DNA of 64,000 nt from Phoronis australis (Eukaryota > Phoronida > Phoronidae), in assembly GCA_002633005.1 (NCBI GenBank), contig NMRA01000305.1, positions 429,110 through 493,109 of the forward strand, read 5' to 3'. A program made the translations under genes and the position numbers. Position 1 is the first letter of the stretch, and each line of letters opens with the position of its first letter. This document shows, piece by piece, positions 55,950-64,000 of this stretch. The notes beneath the pieces are model-generated. The model was not told where the DNA came from, made no database searches, and saw nothing but the letters and a program-made list of their open reading frames with translations.

Positions 55950-56178
55950 AATTGCAGGCGGTCTGATACACGTTGTATCAGACGTGCGTAGGCCTCGCAT
56001 GTGGGCCCATTGCACAGATCACCTGGAAATATTTTTATGCTTTATTGATATATGGTTAAAACCGAGCTGAGGAGCTAGAAACCTGGCTCAAGGGTATAGC
56101 AGTGTGACCCAGTGGTACTCGAACCCACGACCTCAAGTAAAGAAAGCGGGCACTTATCAACTAGGCCACACCGCCTCT
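55950..56178 (-). mobile_element. tRNA-derived SINE-A copy
   Basis: Reverse orientation: B-box GGGTTCGAGTACC and tail block GATCTGTGCAATGGGCCCAC. In the E4-E5 intron. Confidence 0.78.
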
Positions 56179-56403
56179 TCCAAATTGGACAAAGGCATTT
56201 ACTGTGTTATTTATTCCTTATTCACATCAGAAGTCATAGTTCGAACTAACTGAACACGGGGTCGTTTTTTATGAATTCAAAGTGACTTACAACTTAAAAC
56301 TCTTAAAAAGAGGTAATTAGCGCAAAATTAGTAATCTTTGTATCAGAGCCACAAAGTTTAAGCTGAATCTATGAGAGCTTATTTACTTATTCTCAATACT
56401 TAC

Positions 56404-56506
56404 CAAAGTTCAGCATCAAGAACTGAAGAATCAAAGTTGTCACGGAATATCACACCATTGTCATGGAGGTCTGAAACATCTGGATACTCTAGTGAAGTCA
56501 AAAGAT
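56404..56506 (-). CDS. RELN: reelin exon E4: linker after reeler domain
   Basis: Encodes SDLHDNGVIFRDNFDSSVLD, matching the vertebrate stretch IHSDSIILRDDFDS that begins the subrepeat-X-like region. Flanked by TTTCAG and GTAAGT. It splits the Trp codon of the AELW motif with E5, which fixes both boundaries. Confidence 0.9.
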
Positions 56507-56779
56507 CTGAAACAAACTGGACAAATTAGAATTCTCTAGGCTGCTCCTTGCTTCAGTTACAAGATGCAATTGACTGAAAAAAAACCTGGCACTATGTACA
56601 GCTACTATTAATGTAAATTTTAGAACTAAGTAGACACAGTACATTCAGATGTTCAAATTAAAACTTTGACCAAATATTGAGGTATTCCAAGCAAAGTCAG
56701 CAAACCTTAAGAACTGAACGGAACACTGACAGACAAGCACAATAAAGTTCTTGAATACTCGTTCTTATGTTCAAAACAG

Positions 56780-57215
56780 CTAGTCTATATAACAAACCTG
56801 TCTCCATGATAGCTAGTCTATATAATAAACCTGTTTCCATGATAGCTAGTCTAAATCATAAACCTGTCTCCATAAATAGCTAGTCTATATTATAAACCTG
56901 TCTCCATGATAGCTAGTCTATATTATAAACCTGTCTCCATGAGAGCTAGTCTATATTATAAACTGTCTCCACGATAGCTAGTCTATATAATAAACCTGTC
57001 TCCATAATAGCTAGTCTATATAATAAACCTGTCTCCATGATAGCTAGTCTATATTATAAACCTGTCTTCATGATAGCTAGTCTAAATTATAAACCTGTCT
57101 CCATGAGAGCTAGTCTATATAATAAACCTGTCTCCATGACAGCTAGTCTATATTATACACCTGTCTCCATGATAGCTAGTCTATATAATAAACCTGTCTC
57201 TATGATAGCAAATAG
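56780..57215. repeat. minisatellite, 34-35 base unit, about 12 copies
   Basis: Units GATAGCTAGTCTATATAATA followed by AACCTGTCTCCAT, in the E3-E4 intron immediately beside the foldback element. Confidence 0.95.
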
Positions 57216-57240
57216 CAGCATATGTTAATAAAAACAATGA

Positions 57241-58957
57241 CAGATTTGAAATGGCTTGACATGTTTCGGCGTTTATTAAAACACCATTATCATAAGAAAA
57301 AGACAGTGGCCACCTTGCTAGGCAAAACAACAAGTACCGTATTCACCGTAGTAACCGCCCATGCCCCTATAAGCGCCCCCCACGCGTTTTCAAACTTTGC
57401 TAAAATAAGCGCCCAGTCCATGAACGTGTATGTGAGAAAAATGCCTTACCTACAGTCTTAATATTCTACAGTAACGTCTTCAATTTATCAATAATATCCG
57501 ACAGTCCTGAAAAAAAACACTGTGCGCAGAATTTGTAGACCACGACCCTTGCCGCTATGTCGGTATTTAGCCGTGATTATACACTTCAGAACGAACACAA
57601 AAGTTCTGCTGATACTGCGAGGACCAATGGTCTGGCCTGTCAGAACAGAAGTAGTGTACTTGTCTGTGGGATTGCCTTGTAGATATTTCCCGCTTTCAAC
57701 AGGAATCCAAATTTCTTTGTAGGCCTACACGTGAAAACCGCGAATCGAAGACTAATAAAAAGCTTGGCCAGTGTTAAAAGCACGTGGCCAGGAAGCGCGC
57801 ACTACATACATGAACCTGTCATCAAAGACATTAGTCGGGAACTATCCATTCATGAAACGGGTAGCATAGCATCGGCAAGAAATGAATATCGGCACTAATT
57901 TCCGACAGTTTCTAATACTATAAAAAAGTTTGCATTATTTTTAAGATGAATTGTTTGATTATCCATAATTGATGTTTTTAAGCCAAATATCCGATAAAAT
58001 GACCACCGACAGTGAATGCTTACACACCCTTACACCGAAAAATAACTGTCAGATAGTCACGTACGCATCCAGCCACATGGCGACTAATATGGCCTTACCG
58101 AGACAAATGCCGAACGTTTTTAGCACAATGAGACCGGCAAGTACTGAATGAAACACACTCTGGTTTAGGCCTACTGGAAATTTCTTTAGATACAATGCAC
58201 ATCTAGCTCATTAGATTGCGTGGCTCTGGCCAAAAGACGGTATCTGCTCTGGCAAATGAACTCTGGTGACACGCATGCGCTAGCTTACTCACAAACGCAG
58301 ACAACTTTAAAACAAAACGGTCACGTGACAACAACATGTGTGTTCGTCCAGACATTTTTCTCATGTTGCCGGTCATGTAGATGGCACGATGTAACACAGA
58401 TTTGTACTTAAACCTCCTGTAATCTCGACTCCATGGGAAAATCTTATTGACTCTACTTGGAAAACTTAAGGAGGATTTCAGGTAATTTGCTTGAGTCAAA
58501 ACTGTTATGTATTTTTATTCAAGCATTCAAGTTGCCATATCGACGATTGCGAGGTAGGCAGTCGGCGAGTTTTCGCCCTGGGATTTCAGCACAATTTTCT
58601 GTAAAATGAACTTAGCAGCAAAGTTTGATAGCAATGCACCACGGTTTTGTAGAAAGTCTTTCATAGATTACAGATACGTCACAGAGCAAAAATATGATGA
58701 ATCTTAGCTTCCGATTTCACCCGTTTCGGAGACTGGGTTTCAATGGCCTTGGGTTATAATAAGCGCCCCCCCCCCAGAAACAAACTTTCTAAGCACCCTG
58801 GGCGGTTATTACGGCAAATACGGTAATGATATACAGACACAGTCAGTTACAATTTACAGTATCATTACTTGTTGTTGGGCCCAGCAAGGTGGCCACTGTT
58901 TTTTCTTCTCATGGTGGTGTTTTGGTAACACCAAAACATGTCAAGCCATTTCAAATT
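57241..58957. mobile_element. foldback element interrupted by a TA-flanked transposon
   Basis: Left arm 57,241-57,336 (GAAATGGCTTGACATGTTTC...CAGTGGCCACCTTGCT) is the inverted copy of the right arm 58,859-58,957. The stem is broken at a TA by the element at 57,335-58,825, and the stem pairing resumes on the far side of it. Confidence 0.85.
57335..58825. mobile_element. 1.4-1.5 kb non-autonomous DNA transposon, copy 2
   Basis: Starts CCGTATTCACCGTAGTAACC and ends GGTTATTACGGCAAATACGG between TA dinucleotides. About 85-90% similar by eye to the 36,563-37,987 copy, with indels. No transposase frame. Confidence 0.85.
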
Positions 58958-59137
58958 TGCCATTGTTTTTAATAACATTAATAAATCTGGCGTTGAGGGA
59001 AGAAACACCACATGCTGTTACTTCTTTGATCATCAATGCAAACAAATCAAAAATAAAAATGAATTGAAAAATCTCAGTTTAGATGACAAGCTGGAGAGAA
59101 ATTGGAAAAAAAGAAATTGGTTTCTACTCAGTCCTAC

Positions 59138-59208
59138 CTTCCCGTTCACATAGCTTGAGCACCGTGGTGTCTTTGAACAATATCTGCTGTCCCAGAGTAG
59201 CAGTGGCC
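59138..59208 (-). CDS. RELN: reelin exon E3: end of reeler domain
   Basis: Short 71-base exon encoding ATATLGQQILFKDTTVLKLC, which matches the vertebrate segment ATAT...VIFKDALAQQLC that closes the reeler domain. Its first base completes a Leu codon from E2. It ends after one base of a codon at a GTAGGA donor. It was found by phase and homology, as it is too short to stand out as an open frame. Confidence 0.9.
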
Positions 59209-59353
59209 CTGTGAAGACGGTATGATACAGCTAAAAATCTAATGACAGTAATCACTATGTAGTACTGCTACAATTTGATTTTTGGAATCGGTGATAAATG
59301 TTTCATTATAGGCCACATCCTAAAATGTGGCACTGATGAGTCATAAACAAGAA

Positions 59354-59560
59354 TGCCTAGGAGGGGACGCCTGAGCACCTCCTGGAGGGGACGCTTGAGC
59401 ACCTCCTGGAGGGGACGCTTGAGCATCTCCTGGAGGGGACGTCTGAGCACCTCCTGGGGGGGACGCCTGAGCACCTCCTGGAGGGGACGCCTGAGCATCT
59501 CCTGGAGGGGACGTCTGAGCACCTCCTGGAGGGGACGCCTAAGCACCTCCTGGAATAGGA
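59354..59560. repeat. 24-base minisatellite, about 8-9 copies
   Basis: Units GGGGACGCCTGAGCACCTCC plus TGGA, just below E3. Open frames on both strands (RGRLSTSW and RRPLQEVL repeats) are products of the period and are not genes. Confidence 0.95.
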
Positions 59561-60221
59561 GTTTAGGCATCCCCCCTCTCTTACACATTCCAGTATGACT
59601 AACACCTAATATGTGCATGGACAATTATTAGTAAATCATTATCTTTAGTCATGCAGCATGCTGTGAATACCGTCCATGACATAAATCAAGATATTAAATT
59701 GCTAATAAATATTGATTGAATGATTCCAAAACATAGCTGCTTTAGTCCAATCTGCCCGAAAATGGACTGGTGTTGGTGCAACCCCGCCATATATCTGTGT
59801 CTAGTTTTGGCAAAATCTATCAAGCCGCTTTGACAATGACAGACAAGCAATATTTTGAAGAAAACTAAAATAACCAATAGGAGAGCCTAAGTATTCAAAT
59901 CTGTCTGAAATCGACTGCTGTCATGGAATCCCAGTAATAAAAGCATGTGTCAAGTTTTACCAAAATCTGTCAAGCAATTAAGAATATGAAAATCTAGTCA
60001 AAAACTGAAATTGACAAAAGGGGGTGGTAGGGTAGACGAATTCAACCAAAAACCTTACAGGTGCCAAGCACCGAGAACAAAAAACTATCGTTCTTTTGAT
60101 TGAGCCCCTCATGGACACAATTGTACCGTCAACTTTGAACCTGTCCAAATAAAACTGCGCTAATGACCCAAAAAGGCAATCAAATTTCAACTCTGGTATC
60201 CCATATTATCTCATGACTTAC

Positions 60222-60441
60222 AGAAAGCTGACACATCCTGTGCCCTTCTGGGGTGCCATCCAGACAAATGACAGGGCCTGCTGTGGCCGGTGACCCATGT
60301 GAGTGTGAACTATCTGACACAAAAAGTTCTGGCCCCTAGGTGACACCACGCTTTGGTCAGGGCCAGCACGAGGTATAGATGGAGTGGTGTACATCCCCGT
60401 CAGTAAGAAGCCATCAAAGTTGATGGTGGAAGTCACAGTAA
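60222..60441 (-). CDS. RELN: reelin exon E2: reeler domain core
   Basis: Encodes the middle of the reeler domain: VTVTSTINFDGFLLTGMY, then FLCQIVHTHMGHRP and SFVWMAPQKGTGCVSF, colinear with vertebrate reelin. The acceptor GGTTACAG completes the Val codon begun in E1. The exon ends with two bases of a codon at a GTAAGT donor. Residues about 68-140 of the model. Confidence 0.93.
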
Positions 60442-61027
60442 CTGTAACCAAGACGACAACATAAATATCAATGATTGTCAGTATGACAAAACAAAAAGTT
60501 TATTTGATAAGGGCTGGCAAGACAACTTTTTTATTTAGAAGATGCATTTTGTTTATAAAACGTTCATTACGTATTACTAAGTATATACCACAATTGTTTT
60601 GCCACCAAGAGCTAAATACAAAGCATACACAATAACAGTAGCACTAACGGAAGCTTTTTCAATTACGGGGGTAACAGTGAAATTTTTTTTCACTCACTGT
60701 CAAATTCGGCAACAAAAAAGCACAATTTTCACAGCACATCTATCATCAAACGACATGGTTGATGAAGCTGTTAGCATTTGTAGCAATCTAGTCATGGAAG
60801 ATATGATACTCATCAGTCTGCTTTTGGTTCTGAGCATGCTTTTTGGGAACTGTGTATTAGATTTAACTGGAGTATACGATTTCGTATGATAAGAGATGAA
60901 AAAAAGAGGAAACTGGAAATCAAATAAGAGGAAATTGAAGTAAAAAAAGATGAAATCCTCTTAAAACAGGAAAATTCCAGGCCCTGTTAGTTTAGTTCAG
61001 CTCCGGGCTTTCAACATTTGGGAGGCT

Positions 61028-61240
61028 GATCTTCAATTCAGCATTTGGGAGGCTTACCTTCAATTCAACATTTGGGAGGCTTACCTTCAATTCAACATTT
61101 GGGAGGCTTACCTTCAATTCAACATGTGGGAGGCTTACCTTCAATTCAACATTTGAGAGACTTATCTTCAATTCAACATTTTAGAGGCTTATCTTCAATT
61201 CAACATTTGGGAGGCTTATCTTCAATTCAAATGTTTAAAG
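61028..61240. repeat. 27-base minisatellite, eight copies
   Basis: Units CTTCAATTCAACATTTGGGA plus GGCTTAC. Reappears after the gap at 62,597-62,806 as part of the duplicated segment. Confidence 0.95.
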
Positions 61241-61699
61241 TGCTATAAATCTGCCTTCTATCAAGGAAACTTACTTTCAGTTTAGATCATGCTCTAAACC
61301 TGACGGTAAGATCACTGTTACAGAAACCACACAATGAATAGTCTCTGCAATGCGTCTCGGCGGCAAGTAATATGCAACAAATATTGCGAGACCGAGTCAA
61401 TTATGTTTATATATACTTCAATTGTGTGGAAATATGAATAAATCACGCTACTGTGACACTGCAATTTAAATTACCTCCCTCGTGACAAACCAACTGTGTG
61501 CTCGTAAAAACCAACTTCGATATAGACCTCTTACAATTACTTATAAAATTAATAAAGGTAAGTTTATCCCCACTTTGTTATTTTGTTCCATTTCTGGGTT
61601 TTTGCCATAGCGTCGATGAAGCCAGACAAATTTCTGCCGAGTTGTCAACTTTTCTTTTGCAATCATGGCTGTACTTTATAAGCAGCAAACAAAACCCAC

Positions 61700-61902
61700 C
61701 TCTGTAGAGTGTCCCAGGGACATAGAACTCTGGGTTGCCATCAATGTTCACGTTCAATGTGATCTCCCGTGAGACACTGTCTCTTTGACCTTGGTTGGCA
61801 TGGTAATTACACACAAACATGAAGGGAGACAGAGTAGCGGGTAATACAGTCTCCACACTGGAGAGACGAGAACCGATCAAACACAAAGCGATAAACCACA
61901 TC
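61700..61902 (-). CDS. RELN: reelin exon E1 (proximal copy)
   Basis: Second copy of the start-codon exon, about 1,566 bases from the first, with the same acceptor, start Met (61,901), signal peptide and donor. It differs from the other copy at three bases. One changes Cys to Arg inside the signal peptide (SRLSS versus SCLSS). The copies lie on either side of the N gap at 62,544-62,596, so they are probably two alleles laid end to end. This copy is nearer to exon E2. Confidence 0.85.
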
Positions 61903-62321
61903 CTGAAAAAATGGAAAAATTTAAAGAATGGTCGTCGGACAACTGCCATCAACTGATATGTGAAATCAATTTTTCTTGATGTATGGTTGACATGATAACC
62001 CATCATAATGACAATATATTCGGTGAATCATAACAGGTAAATTTAAAATTAATTAAAACATAATTTGATATACCAATTAAATTTTCCAAGCTACAGATTA
62101 CAACAGTTAGTTTAATGAAACCATATTCGGTTGCCTACTTTAATTCCCAATCTTCTAAATATTAGAAAAATGTATTAATATTCCTATCTTGGATGAATCG
62201 AAATTTCCACATTTTAATCAACATTCAAATAGTTGAAATGCTACAAGAGTGCAAAGCCATTAGGAAAATTTTGCAAAGTTTCAAATTTGAGACGCCTAAT
62301 GGCTAAAGAACATTAAATAAA

Positions 62322-62543
62322 CTTAATGTTGATCACTAAAAGAACACAGTCACAATCTATTGAGACTCAGTTAATGTTGATCACTAAAAGAACACAGTCA
62401 AAATCTATTGAGACTCAGTTAATGTTGATCATTAAAAGAACACAGTCACAATCTATTGAGACTCAGTTAATGTTGATCACTAAAAGAACACAGTCACAAT
62501 CTATTGAGACTCAGTTAATGTTGAGCGCTAAAAGAACACAGTC
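62322..62543. repeat. 48-base minisatellite, more than four copies
   Basis: Units GTTGATCACTAAAAGAACAC then AGTCACAATCTATTGAGACT. The array enters the N gap and recurs at 63,880-64,000, so it probably caused the assembly break. Confidence 0.95.
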
Positions 62544-62596
62544 NNNNNNNNNNNNNNNNNNNNNNNNNNNNNNNNNNNNNNNNNNNNNNNNNNNNN
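62544..62596. other. assembly gap (53 N)
   Basis: N run between a 48-base minisatellite on the left and a 27-base minisatellite on the right; both arrays occur on each side. Confidence 1.
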
Positions 62597-64000
62597 CTTC
62601 AATTCAACATTTGGGAGGCTTACCTTCAATTCAACATTTGGGAGGCTTACCTTCAATTCAACATTTGGGAGGCTTACCTTCAATTCAACATTTGGGAGGC
62701 TTACCTTCAATTCAACATTTGAGAGACTTATCTTCAATTCAACATTTTGGAGGCTTATCTTCACTTCAACATTTGGGAGGCTTATCTTCAATTCAAATGT
62801 TTAAAGTGCTATAAATCTGCCTTCTATCAAGGAAACTTACTTTCAGTTTAGATCATGCTCTAAACCTGACAGTAAGATCACCGTTACAGAAACCACACAC
62901 TGAATAGTCTCTGCAATGCGTCTCGGCGGCGAGTAATATGCAACAAAAATTGCGAGACAGAGTCAATTATGTTTATATATACTTCAATTGTGTGGAAATA
63001 TGAATAAATCACGCTACTGTGACACTGCAATTTAAATTACCTCCCTCGTGACAAACCAACTGTGTGCTCGTAGAAACCAACTTCGATATAGACCTCTTAC
63101 AATTACTTATAAAATTAATAAAGGTAAGTTTATCCCCACTTTGTTATTTTGTTCCATTTCTGGGTTTTTGCCATAACGTCGATGAAGCCAGACAAATTTC
63201 TGCCGAGTTGTCAACTTTTCTTTTGCAATCATGGCTGTACTTTATAAGCAGCAAACAAAACCCACCTCTGTAGAGTGTCCCAGGGACATAGAACTCTGGG
63301 TTGCCGTCAATGTTCACGTTCAATGTGATCTCCCGGGAGACACTGTCTCTTTGACCTTGGTTGGCATGGTAATTACACACAAACATGAAGGGAGACAGAG
63401 TAGCGGGTAATACAGTCTCCACACTGGAGAGACAAGAACCGATCAAACACAAAGCGATAAACCACATCCTGAAAAAAATGGAAAAATTTAAAGAATGGTC
63501 GTAGGATAACTGCCATCAACTGATATGTGAAATCAATTTTTCTTGATGTATGGTTGATATGATAACCCATATATTCGGTGAATCATAACAGGTAAATTTA
63601 AAATTAATAAAAACATAATTTGATATACCAATTAAATTTTCCAAGCTACAGATTACAACACTCAGTTTAATGAAACCATATTCAGTTGCCTACTTTAATT
63701 CCCTATCTTCTAAATATTAAAAAAAATGTATTAATATTCCTATTTTGGATGAATCGAAATTTCCACATTTTAATCAACATTCAAATTGTTGATCAAACAC
63801 AAGAGTGCAAAGCCATTAGGAAAATTTTGCAAAGTTTCAAATTTGAGAAGCCTAATGGCTAAAGAACATTCAATAAACTTAATGTTGATCACTAAAAGAA
63901 CACAGTCACAATCTATTGAGACTCAGTTAATGTTGATCACTAAAAGAACACAGTCACAATCTATTGAGACTCAGTTAATATTGAGCATTAAAAGAACACA
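62597..64000. repeat. duplicated segment, distal copy (contains E1)
   Basis: Partner of 61,028-62,543. It begins within the 27-base array and runs to the window edge inside the 48-base array. Confidence 0.9.
63266..63468 (-). CDS. RELN: reelin exon E1 (distal copy): start codon, signal peptide, start of reeler domain
   Basis: The start Met is at 63,467. It opens a hydrophobic signal peptide (MWFIALCLIG) followed by reeler-domain sequence (SPFMFVCNYH, GNPEFYVPGTLYRG) matching the N-terminus of vertebrate reelin. A T-rich tract ending in CAG sits one base before the ATG, so this is an internal exon and the 5' leader lies further upstream. It ends after one base of a codon at a GTGGGT donor. 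A near-identical copy lies at 61,700-61,902; only one can be used, because joining both shifts the frame to an early stop. Confidence 0.88.

Larger units (their letters stand above)
61028..62543. repeat. duplicated segment, proximal copy (contains E1)
   Basis: Matches 62,597-64,000 at an offset of about 1,566 bases, with scattered substitutions and short indels. Ends at the N gap. Confidence 0.9.
929..63468 (-). other. RELN: reelin gene locus (RELN), 5' three quarters
   Basis: Reelin is a very large secreted extracellular-matrix glycoprotein that signals through lipoprotein-type receptors in vertebrates. Here 45 distinct minus-strand exons chain without a phase error from the start codon to repeat 6B: 7,796 coding bases, 2,598 codons. 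Vertebrate reelin is about 3,460 residues, so roughly the last 860 are off the left edge. Domain order is signal peptide, reeler, linker, then reelin repeats 1-6, each with an EGF module between BNR-like subrepeats A and B. Motifs recurring across subrepeats include RFRWxQ, GxTWHL and WAxDNVYIG, and the EGF cores have CSGHGxC. The gene is opposite in strand to a TRIM gene held in the E14-E15 intron. Three exons occur twice around assembly gaps. Orthology rests on colinear matches through every domain; boundaries of single exons could shift by a few bases. Confidence 0.97.

Noticed and set aside
59268-59624. 118-codon minus-strand frame with RRPLQEVL repeats
   Set aside because: 24-base minisatellite read in one frame; both strands are equally open.
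61498-61707. 69-codon frame found in both 61.5 and 63.1 kb copies
   Set aside because: Present twice only because the segment is duplicated; it lies in the intron below E1 and overlaps the E1 donor antisense.
62326-62814. 162-codon plus-strand frame with KRTQSQSIETQL and GGLPSIQHL repeats
   Set aside because: Two minisatellites joined through an N gap; no domain, and the periods are multiples of three.

Overview
This is animal genomic DNA: AT-rich, intron-rich and dense with minisatellites, tRNA-derived SINEs and small inverted-repeat transposons. It holds about three quarters of one large gene, reelin (RELN), on the minus strand. A second gene, an intronless-coding TRIM E3 ligase with NHL-type repeats, lies on the plus strand inside the largest reelin intron. 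The mix of reelin, an intronless TRIM-NHL gene and apparently high heterozygosity suits a marine invertebrate, perhaps a non-vertebrate deuterostome such as a lancelet, hemichordate or echinoderm. The sequence does not settle the species, and a lophotrochozoan cannot be excluded.

Reelin: I traced 45 distinct coding exons from the signal peptide (about 63.4 kb) down to 929. Exon boundaries were set by GT/AG sites, codon phase carried from exon to exon, and comparison with remembered vertebrate reelin. The model gives 7,796 coding bases, or 2,598 complete codons. Order: signal peptide and reeler domain (E1-E3), subrepeat-X-like linker (E3-E8), reelin repeat 1 (E8-E17), repeat 2 (E17-E22), repeat 3 (E22-E28), repeat 4 (E28-E34), repeat 5 (E34-E40) and most of repeat 6 (E40-E45). 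Each repeat has the A - EGF - B layout. The end of repeat 6, repeats 7 and 8 and the basic C-terminus lie beyond position 1. Any 5' non-coding exon lies above 63,468, because a 3' splice site abuts the start codon.

Region by region: 1-9.6 kb carries repeats 5B-6, with one exon duplicated around a single N at 8,616. 9.6-17.8 kb carries repeats 4-5. 17.8-23.3 kb is a repeat-filled region with another duplicated exon around a 442-base gap. 23-35.9 kb carries repeats 1B-3, with a 3.5 kb intron at 30.5-33.9 kb. 35.9-47.6 kb is mostly intron and contains the TRIM gene. 47.6-61.9 kb carries the N-terminal exons. 61-64 kb is a duplicated segment around a 53-base gap that holds two copies of the start-codon exon. 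All four N runs in the window separate near-identical sequences, which looks like unmerged haplotypes or contig overlaps rather than true tandem duplication.

The main biological observation: the vertebrate covalent-dimer cysteine of repeat 5 is present, but the two repeat-6 lysines that bind ApoER2/VLDLR in vertebrates align with Asp and Phe here. The encoded protein may be a secreted dimer that does not use the vertebrate receptor contact. No operon, CRISPR array, rRNA or intact functional tRNA was seen.
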